DNA of 25,339 nt, taken from NCBI GenBank assembly GCA_900547255.1, contig URGC01000026.1, positions 1-25,339 on the forward strand. Direction: 5' to 3'. Each line of letters starts with the position of its first letter. Position 1 is the first letter of the stretch. The DNA comes from an uncultured Eubacterium sp. (GTDB lineage Bacteria; Bacillota; Clostridia; Lachnospirales; Lachnospiraceae). The notes beneath the pieces were generated by a model. The model did no database searches. It saw nothing but the letters and a program-made list of their open reading frames with translations, and had not been told where the DNA came from. Positions 7,639 to 14,826 of the stretch are shown here, in pieces. Position numbers and translations under genes: made by a program.

Positions 7639-10600
7639 TTACTTGTAAAGCTCAACAAGTTTAAGAAGGTGCTCATATCTATCCTTAGCAGCCTGCTCAG
7701 ACTTAGCAAAGAGCTTCTCTGCTCTTTCTGGGAATGGCTTAATAAGTCTTGTGTAACGAGCCTCATTATTAAGGAATTCCTGATATGTACCATCTCCCTC
7801 TTTAGATGTAAGAGTGAATGGATTCTTGCCCTCTGCCTTGAGTGCTGGGTTGAATGAGAAGAGGTTCCAGTAACCAGCCTTAACAGCCTTCTTCATCTCA
7901 TCCTGGCAGTGGTTCATACCACCCTTAGCGATACCGTGAAGTTCACAAGGTGCATAACCGATAATAAGTGATGGACCATTGTATGCTTCAGCTTCCTTGA
8001 TAGCCTTAAGAGCCTGTGCTGGGTTAGCACCAAGTGCGATCTGAGCAACATATACATAACCATAGCTCATAGCAATCTCAGCAAGTGACTTCTTACCGAT
8101 TTCCTTACCGGCTGCAGCGAACTGACAAACCTCACCGATATTAGAAGCCTTAGAAGCCTGTCCACCTGTATTAGAATACATCTCTGTATCGAATACCATT
8201 ACGTTAACATTCTCGCCTGATGCAAGTACATGGTCAAGACCACCGAAACCGATATCGTAAGCCCAACCATCACCACCGAAGATCCATACAGACTTCTTAG
8301 CAAGGTAGTTCTTCTTAGCTAATACTTCTGGAGCTGTTGGACAACCCTCAGCAGCAGCCTTCTCAAGTTCAGCAACTAATGCATCTGTTGCAGGTGTGTT
8401 AGCCTTAGTATCGTTCTTTGTCTCAAGATACTTAGCTGCAGCAGCCTTGAAGCTCTCAGATGCCTTATCTGATGCTGCCATCTCTTCTACCTTAGCGATA
8501 ATCTGGTTACGAATAACCTTCTGTCCAAGATACATACCGAAACCGTGCTCTGCGTTATCCTCGAATAATGAGTTAGCCCAAGCTGGTCCCTTTAATGAAT
8601 CCTTGTTAACTGTATATGGTGATGTAGCAGCTGGACCACCCCAGATTGAAGAACAACCTGTTGCGTTAGAAATGTACATCTGCTCACCGAATAACTGAGT
8701 AATAAGTCTTGCATATGATGTCTCTGCACATCCTGCACATGAACCTGAGAACTCAAGTAATGGCTGGTTGTACTGAGAACCGATTGGTGTCTCAACAAGT
8801 GCTGGCTTGATTTCCTTCTTGCCAACGTTAGCAACTAAGTAATCGAATACTGGCTGCTCTGCTGCCTGTGATTCCTGTGGAACCATCTTTAAAGCATCTC
8901 CTGCCTTAGGACAAACAGTAACACACTCGCCACATCCCATACAATCTAATGGAGATACAGACATTGTATACTTCATAGTTGTATCTGTTGCATGCTTAGA
9001 ATCAGCAAGCTTAATCTGTGATGGAGCTGCATTAACTTCATCAGCGCTTAAGATAAATGGTCTGATTGTAGCATGTGAACAAACGAATGCACAGCTGTTA
9101 CACTGAGCACAGCTCTCAGCATTCCACTCTGGAACCATAACGGCTGTACCACGCTTCTCATATGCAGAAGCACCTGTCTCGAACTGACCATCAGCGATAT
9201 CCTTGAATGCTGATACTGGAAGGCTGTCACCATCCATAAGTCCGATAGGATCAAGAAGTTCGTTAACCATCTTAACTGTAGCTGGACGGCCTTCTCTCTT
9301 AACTTCCTTCTTCTCATCTGTAGCATTAGCCCAGTCTGCTGGAACTTCTACTTTATGTATAGCATCTACACCGGCATCAATAGCCTTGTAGTTCATCTCT
9401 ACTACAGCATCACCCTTCTTGCTGTATGACTTCTTAGCTGCTGCCTTCATATATTCAACAGCCTGATCGATAGGCATTACGTTAGCAAGCTTGAAGAAAG
9501 CTGACTGTAAGATTGTATTAGTTCTCTTACCCATACCAATCTCAATAGCCTTATCAATAGCGTTGATTGTGTAGAGCTGGATATTGTTGTTAGCAATATA
9601 TCTCTTAGCCTCTGCTGGCATATGCTGGTTAAGTTCTTCGTCTGACCACTGGCAGTTGATCATGTAGATTCCGCCTGGCTTAACGTCCTGAACCATCTTG
9701 TATCCCTTAACTACATATGATGGGTTATGACATGCAACGAAGTCAGCCTGATTGATGTAGTATGGGCTTCTGATTGGCTTATCACCAAATCTTAAGTGGC
9801 TGATTGTGATACCACCTGTCTTCTTAGAATCATACTGGAAGTATGCCTGGATATACTTATCTGTATGGTCACCGATAATCTTAGTAGAGTTCTTGTTAGC
9901 ACCTACTGTACCATCACCACCAAGACCCCAGAACTTACACTCAACTGTACCAGGAGCTGAAGTGATAGGAGCTGGCTTAACCTCTGGAAGTGAAAGGTTA
10001 GTAACATCATCAACGATACCGATAGTAAATCTGTTCTTAGGAGCATCCTTAAGAAGCTCTGTGTATACAGCGAATACTGATGAAGGTGGTGTATCCTTAG
10101 AACCAAGACCATAACGTCCACCAACAAGTGTAACGTCATTCATTCCTGCTTCACGAAGTGTTGCAGCAACATCAAGGTAAAGTGGCTCACCAAGTGAACC
10201 TGGCTCCTTAGTTCTGTCTAATACAGCAATCTTCTTAGCTGTCTTAGGAATAACCTTTAAGATAGCTTCTGATGACCATGGACGGTAAAGTCTTACCTTA
10301 ACAAGACCAACCTTTTCACCCTTAGCTGTAAGGTAATCAATAACTTCTTCTACTACGTCGTTAACAGAACCCATAGCGATGATTACTCTGTCAGCATCTG
10401 GAGCACCATAGTAGTTAAATAAATCATAGTTAGTACCAAGCTTGTCATTAATCTTCTTCATGTACTTCTCAACTACTGCTGGAAGAGCATCATAAACTGA
10501 GTTACATGCCTCACGATGCTGGAAGAATACATCACCATTCTCATGAGAACCACGCATAGCTGGGTTGTTAGGATTAAGAGCATGTGCACGGAATGCTTCT

Positions 10601-11199
10601 ACAGCATCCATTGGACACATTTCTTTAAGATCTTCATAATCCCACTTCTCAATCTTCTGAATCTCGTGAGATGTACGGAAACCATCGAAGAAGTTAATAA
10701 ATGGAACTTTTCCCTCTAATGCTGCAAGATGTGCAACTGGGCTTAAATCCATAACTTCCTGTGGGTTTGTCTCAGCAAGCATAGCAAAACCAGTCTGACG
10801 ACAGGCATATACATCACTGTGGTCACCAAAAATGTTAAGTGACTGTGTAGCAACTGTACGAGCTGATACATCGAATACACAAGGAAGCTGCTCAGCAGCA
10901 ATCTTATACATGTTAGGGATCATAAGAAGAAGTCCCTGTGAAGCTGTAAATGTTGTAGTTAAAGCACCTGCTGCTAATGAGCCGTGTACTGTACCTGCAG
11001 CACCAGCCTCAGACTGCATCTCTGATACTGTTACTGTGTTGCCAAAAATATTCTTTCTTCCCTCTGCAGACCACTGATCCACATAATCTGCCATAGGGCT
11101 TGAAGGTGTAATTGGATAGATACCTGCTACTTCTGTGTAGGCATACGCTACATGAGCTGCGGCTGTATTACCATCCATTGACTGTCTTTCTCTAGCCAT
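7639..11199 (-). CDS. nifJ: Pyruvate:ferredoxin (flavodoxin) oxidoreductase
   Basis: This 1186-residue single-chain enzyme oxidatively decarboxylates pyruvate to acetyl-CoA and CO2 and passes electrons to ferredoxin or flavodoxin, the central step of anaerobic sugar fermentation in the cytoplasm. The N-terminal pyrimidine-binding domain starts at once (GIYPITPSSPMADYVDQW). Two 4Fe-4S motifs lie near residues 695 (CAQCNSCAFVC) and 752 (CMGCGECVTVCP). The C-terminal thiamine diphosphate domain begins near 820 (CAGCAETSYARL), with GGDGWAYDIGFGG near 972 and NTGGQASKAS after it. Length is normal for the one-subunit form. The ATG follows a perfect AAGGAGG (11210-11216). It forms its own transcription unit with a strong terminator. 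Confidence 0.97.
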   Translation of the reverse strand: MARERQSMDGNTAAAHVAYAYTEVAGIYPITPSSPMADYVDQWSAEGRKNIFGNTVTVSEMQSEAGAAGTVHGSLAAGALTTTFTASQGLLLMIPNMYKIAAEQLPCVFDVSARTVATQSLNIFGDHSDVYACRQTGFAMLAETNPQEVMDLSPVAHLAALEGKVPFINFFDGFRTSHEIQKIEKWDYEDLKEMCPMDAVEAFRAHALNPNNPAMRGSHENGDVFFQHREACNSVYDALPAVVEKYMKKINDKLGTNYDLFNYYGAPDADRVIIAMGSVNDVVEEVIDYLTAKGEKVGLVKVRLYRPWSSEAILKVIPKTAKKIAVLDRTKEPGSLGEPLYLDVAATLREAGMNDVTLVGGRYGLGSKDTPPSSVFAVYTELLKDAPKNRFTIGIVDDVTNLSLPEVKPAPITSAPGTVECKFWGLGGDGTVGANKNSTKIIGDHTDKYIQAYFQYDSKKTGGITISHLRFGDKPIRSPYYINQADFVACHNPSYVVKGYKMVQDVKPGGIYMINCQWSDEELNQHMPAEAKRYIANNNIQLYTINAIDKAIEIGMGKRTNTILQSAFFKLANVMPIDQAVEYMKAAAKKSYSKKGDAVVEMNYKAIDAGVDAIHKVEVPADWANATDEKKEVKREGRPATVKMVNELLDPIGLMDGDSLPVSAFKDIADGQFETGASAYEKRGTAVMVPEWNAESCAQCNSCAFVCSHATIRPFILSADEVNAAPSQIKLADSKHATDTTMKYTMSVSPLDCMGCGECVTVCPKAGDALKMVPQESQAAEQPVFDYLVANVGKKEIKPALVETPIGSQYNQPLLEFSGSCAGCAETSYARLITQLFGEQMYISNATGCSSIWGGPAATSPYTVNKDSLKGPAWANSLFEDNAEHGFGMYLGQKVIRNQIIAKVEEMAASDKASESFKAAAAKYLETKNDTKANTPATDALVAELEKAAAEGCPTAPEVLAKKNYLAKKSVWIFGGDGWAYDIGFGGLDHVLASGENVNVMVFDTEMYSNTGGQASKASNIGEVCQFAAAGKEIGKKSLAEIAMSYGYVYVAQIALGANPAQALKAIKEAEAYNGPSLIIGYAPCELHGIAKGGMNHCQDEMKKAVKAGYWNLFSFNPALKAEGKNPFTLTSKEGDGTYQEFLNNEARYTRLIKPFPERAEKLFAKSEQAAKDRYEHLLKLVELYK

Positions 11200-11229
11200 T
11201 AAAATAAGTCCTCCTTAGATTAAATATAT

Positions 11230-11245
11230 GAGATTACATAATCTC
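11230..11245. promoter_or_regulatory. Perfect palindrome in the nifJ leader
   Basis: GAGATTA and TAATCTC form a perfect 7+7 palindrome around a 2-bp centre. It lies about 5-20 bases after the predicted start of the nifJ transcript, the place of a repressor operator; a small RNA hairpin is the alternative. I cannot assign a regulator. Confidence 0.45.
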
Positions 11246-11256
11246 TGCTATAAGTT

Positions 11257-11285
11257 ATTTTAGTATCTTTTACCCAAAAAGTAAA
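11257..11285 (-). promoter_or_regulatory. Predicted promoter of nifJ
   Basis: On the minus strand TTTACT (11280-11285, four of six) and TAAAAT (11257-11262, five of six) are separated by 17 bp. The leader would be about 50 nt. Other weaker pairs exist in this AT-rich gap. Confidence 0.35.
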
Positions 11286-11336
11286 GCTGATATTTGACAA
11301 AAGATTTTTATATGTAAGAATTCTTTCAACACCTAA

Positions 11337-11425
11337 AAATATTGGTATCAAAGGGGTCAAAATACCTTTTGGCCCCAACATCATTGTGTATCTGAATATA
11401 ATAAAAAAGCTTCAAAGCTGCCACA
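11337..11425. repeat. 3'-flank module shared with hemW, amt copy
   Basis: AAATATTGGTAT (11337-11348) and a 29-nt block at 11397-11425 (TATAATAAAAAAGC then TTCAAAGCTGCCACA) recur at 14760-14813 downstream of hemW with only a few differences. Here the two parts are further apart and enclose the hairpin at 11353-11376. Confidence 0.5.
11353..11376. promoter_or_regulatory. Inverted repeat between amt and nifJ
   Basis: GGGGTCAAAA (11353-11362) and TTTTGGCCCC (11367-11376) form a 10-bp stem with one G-T wobble and a 4-nt loop. No T-tract follows on either strand, so it is more likely a binding site or structured RNA than a terminator. It lies about 155-180 bases upstream of nifJ. Confidence 0.4.
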
Positions 11426-11453
11426 CATTAAATGTAACACCCCTGAAGCTTTT
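11399..11453 (-). terminator. Terminator of the amt-P-II gene
   Basis: On the minus strand AAAAGCTTCA (11444-11453) pairs with TGAAGCTTTT (11405-11414), followed by TTATTAT after the stem. The loop holds a second small palindrome (ACATT, A, AATGT). It lies 67 bases after the stop codon of the transporter gene. Confidence 0.75.
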
Positions 11454-11520
11454 CTAATAAAGGGATACTTATCTATATCATAGCATTTGAGCCACAATAT
11501 CTTATAAACAATATATGTAA

Positions 11521-13266
11521 TTAGTCATCTGCACCCTGAAGAGCATCATAACCAGTCTCACCTGTACGAACCTTAACAACATCCTCAACATCATAGATGA
11601 ATATCTTACCATCACCGATGTGGCCTGTGTAAAGTGCCTTTCTGGCTGCATTGATAACATCTACAGGAGATACCTTGGAGATAACCATCTCAACCTGAAT
11701 CTTAGGAAGAAGCTGCATTTCCATAGCAACTCCACGGTAATACTCAGGAGCACCCTTCTGTGTACCACATCCGAGAACCTGTGTAACTGTCATACCTGTT
11801 ACTCCGATATCGTTCATTGCCTTCTTTAATTTCTCGAATCTCTCCTGCTTCATAAGAATCTCAACCTTAGTAATCTTCTTATCATCAGAGCCAGCAGACT
11901 TCTGTACTACTGCTGGAACTGCCTCTTCCATCTTGGCTGTACCAACTGTCTCGAAATCTGATGCATCAAATGTAAGGTCTGTTGTAGATACCTCAAATCC
12001 AGCGTAAGCTGATGTAAGACCATGCTCTGTGATATCAAGTCCCCTGATTTCCTCTTCTCTGCTTGCACGAAGACCGACTGTAGCCTTAATAACAAGGAAA
12101 AGAATTGTTATTGTTACTGCTGTCCATGCTGCTACTGATATAAAACCGAGTAACTGAAGTCCTAAAAGTTCAAATCCGCCACCGTAGAATAAACCTTTAA
12201 TCTCCTCACCTGCTGCATTGGCAATTGAATATTCTGGAGCTGTAGGTGTTGCGAATAAACCAACAGCGATTGTACCCCAGATACCATTCATCATATGTAC
12301 TGCTACAGCACCAACCGGGTCATCAACATGTAACTTGTAATCAAGAAGCCATACACCAAATACTACTAAAAGACCTGCTACAATACCTATACAGATAGCA
12401 CCAAATGCATCTGTTACATCACAAGGAGCTGTGATAGCTACAAGACCTGCTAATGAAGCATTTAAGCACATTGAAACATCAGGCTTGCCATACTTAACCC
12501 ATGTAAATATCATACATGTAACAGTTGCTACTGCTGGTGCGATTGTTGTTGTAACGAATATTGAACCTAACTGGTCAACAGTTGTTGCTGCTGCACCATT
12601 AAATCCATACCAGCCTAACCAGAGGATGAATACACCTAATGCACCGATAGGAATATTGTGTCCTGGAAATGCGTTTACTTTAATAATCTTTCCACTTGCA
12701 TCTTTTTCAAATTTACCAATTCTAGGTCCTAATATCTTGGCACCGATAAGTGCTGAGATACCACCAACCATATGAATTGCACAAGAACCTGCGAAATCAT
12801 GGAATCCAAGCTGTGCTAACCAGCCGCCGCCCCATATCCAGTGAGCTTCAATTGGATATATAAGTGCTGATATAACACCTGAATAAATACAGTATGATAA
12901 GAACTTTGTTCTCTCTGCCATAGCTCCTGATACGATAGTAGCTGTTGTTGCACAGAATACTAAGTTAAATACGAAGCTTGACCAGTCAAAATCTGAATAA
13001 GCTGTGAAGATATCGAATCCCGGCTTACCGATAAGACCTGCAAAGTCTTCACCTAAAAGTAAACTGAAACCAATTAATATGAACATTACTGTACCAATAC
13101 AGAAGTCCATGAGGTTTTTCATAATAATGTTACCTGAGTTCTTTGCTCTTGTGAAACCAGTCTCAACCATTGCGAAACCAGCCTGCATCCAGAATACCAG
13201 AGCGGCACCGATAAGGAACCAGACTCCAAACACTTCTGCGTCAACTGCTGTAAGAATTTCTTCCAT
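11521..13266 (-). CDS. amt: Ammonium transporter fused to a P-II signalling domain
   Basis: This 581-residue fusion has an Amt/MEP channel (about 1-405) followed by a linker and a GlnB/GlnK-like domain (464-581). The channel shows the family pattern with DFAGSCAIHMVGG (first pore histidine) and GAVAVHMMNGIWG (second pore histidine). The P-II part keeps TGMTVTQVLGCG, QKG and TGHIGDGKIF (nucleotide and 2-oxoglutarate pocket). The T-loop reads YYRGVAM, so the Tyr46 equivalent is present, but the Tyr51 uridylylation site of enteric GlnB is Met (about residue 515). In normal systems GlnK is a separate protein that plugs Amt; here sensing is covalently attached. Its start follows AGGAGG. A terminator-like hairpin lies in its leader. 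Confidence 0.93.
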   Translation of the reverse strand: MEEILTAVDAEVFGVWFLIGAALVFWMQAGFAMVETGFTRAKNSGNIIMKNLMDFCIGTVMFILIGFSLLLGEDFAGLIGKPGFDIFTAYSDFDWSSFVFNLVFCATTATIVSGAMAERTKFLSYCIYSGVISALIYPIEAHWIWGGGWLAQLGFHDFAGSCAIHMVGGISALIGAKILGPRIGKFEKDASGKIIKVNAFPGHNIPIGALGVFILWLGWYGFNGAAATTVDQLGSIFVTTTIAPAVATVTCMIFTWVKYGKPDVSMCLNASLAGLVAITAPCDVTDAFGAICIGIVAGLLVVFGVWLLDYKLHVDDPVGAVAVHMMNGIWGTIAVGLFATPTAPEYSIANAAGEEIKGLFYGGGFELLGLQLLGFISVAAWTAVTITILFLVIKATVGLRASREEEIRGLDITEHGLTSAYAGFEVSTTDLTFDASDFETVGTAKMEEAVPAVVQKSAGSDDKKITKVEILMKQERFEKLKKAMNDIGVTGMTVTQVLGCGTQKGAPEYYRGVAMEMQLLPKIQVEMVISKVSPVDVINAARKALYTGHIGDGKIFIYDVEDVVKVRTGETGYDALQGADD

Positions 13267-13314
13267 AAATCCTTCCTCCTGTTTTCATATCTTTCTTTTT
13301 AATTAAATAATAAA

Positions 13315-13354
13315 CAAAAATAGGCGTGCAACCATTCACTTATGGTTGCACGCC
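13315..13354 (-). terminator. Terminator-like hairpin in the amt leader (possible attenuator)
   Basis: GGCGTGCAACCAT (13323-13335) and ATGGTTGCACGCC (13342-13354) form a perfect 13-bp stem with a 6-nt loop. On the minus strand it is followed by TATTTTTG, the form of an intrinsic terminator. It lies 49-88 bases before the amt start codon and no minus-strand gene ends upstream of it, so it would lie within the amt transcript leader. Confidence 0.65.
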
Positions 13355-13381
13355 TTTGTGCTTTGCTTTATTTAATTTATG

Positions 13382-13410
13382 TTGACATTATACATCATGG
13401 ACTATATAAT
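13382..13410 (+). promoter_or_regulatory. Consensus sigma-A promoter of the AraC-type gene
   Basis: A perfect TTGACA (13382-13387) and a perfect TATAAT (13405-13410) are separated by 17 bp. Transcription would start near 13417, giving a leader of about 185 nt before the chosen start codon. Confidence 0.7.
13387..13392 (-). promoter_or_regulatory. Predicted -10 element of amt
   Basis: TATAAT on the minus strand, with no convincing -35 at the usual distance, suggesting activator control. It overlaps the -35 element of the divergent araC-type gene, so the two promoters may exclude each other. Confidence 0.35.
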
Positions 13411-13427
13411 TATTGAACAAATCGGAC

Positions 13428-13476
13428 ATGTTTTATAATTTTCTAAAATTTCTTTAATATTTATTTTATAAAACAT
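13428..13476. promoter_or_regulatory. 11-bp inverted repeat in the araC-amt intergenic region
   Basis: ATGTTTTATAA (13428-13438) and TTATAAAACAT (13466-13476) are perfect inverted copies 27 bp apart. They lie at the start of the araC-type transcript and upstream of the amt -10, so they could be paired operator half-sites or a leader stem. Confidence 0.45.
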
Positions 13477-13602
13477 ACCCGCATGCCTTTTATACGTAAT
13501 ATTATTCAGGCAGTATATTCACAATATTACCATAGAGTATATATAATATTACAGGACTGTACACAGACAGATATTGATAATATACGAAGGGAGATTTTAA
13601 CT

Positions 13603-14430
13603 ATGAAACAAAACATTTCAACAATACAGCCATACATAGATATAACATTTAAAGGTGTTCCTGAAAAGGAGCTTACATCTCCATGCAGCATGCATATATA
13701 TGATGCATGTGCCAGGAACCTTAATGATATTTCTGTTCCTGATACTTTAAGCGTAATACCTTCTGCTGGACACGTATGGATAATCGCATATAATTCTCCA
13801 GCTCAGTCACGTTTCATATGTATAGGAAGCCAGTCAGAGAAAATGGGCGTTGACATAAGCGGCTATGACAATTATTTCATCGCTGTATTTGATGATGACG
13901 CAGTTTATTTTAATAAGGGAGCTGCTGATACACTTACTCCTGCTGCCATCGCAGACAGAATTATTGATTTCAAGCCAGATGAAACATGCCCTGAATATGA
14001 TTTCTTAACAAGAATTGCTGACATTAATAATTTTGATGATAAATGCAAAGCTTTCAAGGAATATCTCTCATCAAGCAAACGCCGATATGTATTTAGTAAA
14101 GATATGTCAGACATGCGTTCTATTATATTAAAAGCTGATGGTGACTGCACAGTTAACACATTATCAGAGATAACTGGATATTCCTGCAGACATATCAACA
14201 GGCTTTTCAACGCATCATATGGCTTTGGACCTAAAGACCTGTGCAAGCGCCTGAGATTCCAGCATGCCCTCAAAGAAATTTTTACAGACTGCAATCGTCA
14301 GAATTCTGAATTTATCCAGAATATAGACTACTCTGACCAGGCACATTTCCAGCGTGAGTTCAAATCTTTCATGGGCGAGACACCTAAACAGTTCATCCGC
14401 AAGATACAATCATCTGCTTCAAAAAGTTGA
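13603..14430 (+). CDS. AraC-family transcriptional regulator
   Basis: This 275-residue protein is the only plus-strand gene. The C-terminal third holds the two helix-turn-helix motifs of the AraC family (TVNTLSEITGYSCRHINRLF, then the second ending YSDQAHFQREFKSFMGETP). The N-terminal part (DITFKGVPEKEL, DNYFIAVFDDDAVYF) resembles the effector domain of AraC proteins of the DUF6597 type, by eye only. An in-frame extension reaches back to 13483, but AAGGGAG lies 9 bases before ATG 13603 and the extension looks like leader sequence. It is divergent from the ammonium transporter; whether it controls that gene or itself is unknown. A hairpin follows the stop codon. Confidence 0.82.
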   Translation: MKQNISTIQPYIDITFKGVPEKELTSPCSMHIYDACARNLNDISVPDTLSVIPSAGHVWIIAYNSPAQSRFICIGSQSEKMGVDISGYDNYFIAVFDDDAVYFNKGAADTLTPAAIADRIIDFKPDETCPEYDFLTRIADINNFDDKCKAFKEYLSSSKRRYVFSKDMSDMRSIILKADGDCTVNTLSEITGYSCRHINRLFNASYGFGPKDLCKRLRFQHALKEIFTDCNRQNSEFIQNIDYSDQAHFQREFKSFMGETPKQFIRKIQSSASKS

Positions 14431-14436
14431 CATTCC

Positions 14437-14476
14437 GGAAATGTCTGCTGATTTTTAAAATCATGCAGACATTTCC
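14437..14476 (+). terminator. Strong hairpin after the AraC-type gene
   Basis: GGAAATGTCTGC (14437-14448) pairs perfectly with GCAGACATTTCC (14465-14476). The stem continues through TGATTTT/AAAATCA after a one-base bulge, leaving almost no loop. It begins 7 bases after the stop codon. No T-tract follows on the plus strand, so it may be a 3'-end stabiliser or a factor-dependent end. Confidence 0.55.
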
Positions 14477-14525
14477 AAAGCTATCAATACGTTTTCTGGA
14501 GCTATAAGCATATTTTTCTTGAAAA

Positions 14526-14745
14526 AATCCAAAATATATTGTTTTAAACCGGATTAATTTTGTTATTGGATTTTCCAGACATTATTTTATAAATAGACCC
14601 GCAAAATGACTATATTTTGGATTTTTTCAGCTTTATTATGATATAAAGCAAATAGTCAGGTTTAACGAAGTGTAAATCAGACAATATTGGATTTATTCTA
14701 AGAAAAGTTCATAATTAATCCAAACTTGCTTTGTTATAAACATAA
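14526..14745 (+). repeat. Intergenic element, copy 2 (19-nt invariant core)
   Basis: This fills the convergent gap between the AraC-type gene and hemW. The part 14578-14745 aligns with 7335-7500. The identical core AGGTTTAACGAAGTGTAAA is at 14658-14676. Before it GACTAT (14608-14613) pairs with ATAGTC (14652-14657), enclosing GCTTTAT/ATAAAGC. After it TTGGATT (14687-14693) faces AATCCAA (14717-14723). An extra pair AATCCAA (14526-14532) and TTGGATT (14566-14572) precedes the aligned part. The stems differ in sequence from copy 1 but sit at the same positions, which suggests structure is kept. Confidence 0.7.
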
Positions 14746-14759
14746 AGCCCTCTACTTAT

Positions 14760-14813
14760 AAATATTGGTATACTTTGTATACATATATAGTAAAAAACTT
14801 CAAAACTGCCACA
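14760..14813. repeat. 3'-flank module shared with amt, hemW copy
   Basis: AAATATTGGTAT (14760-14771) and a 28-nt block at 14786-14813 (TATAGTAAAAAAC then TTCAAAACTGCCACA) match the amt 3' flank. On the minus strand the block reads CAGTTTTGAAGTTTTTTAC and could serve as the terminator tract of hemW, although the complementary arm seen behind amt is missing. GTATAC, TTT, GTATAC (14768-14782) is a palindrome inside it. Confidence 0.5.
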
Positions 14814-14826
14814 ATGCCATACTGCC

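Noticed and set aside
13315..13354. ANTAR-type antiterminator target in the amt leader
   Set aside because: ANTAR sites need two hairpins with hexaloops having A at position 1 and G at position 4; here only one hairpin is visible and its loop AAGTGA has no G at position 4.
13483..13602. A 40-residue N-terminal extension of the AraC-type gene
   Set aside because: AAGGGAG sits before the later ATG, while nothing comparable precedes the earlier one; the extension reads like AT-rich leader.
14437..14476. Insertion-sequence end or attachment site
   Set aside because: The inverted repeat abuts the AraC-type stop codon, has no partner elsewhere in the window and no target-site duplication, so a transcript-end hairpin is simpler.
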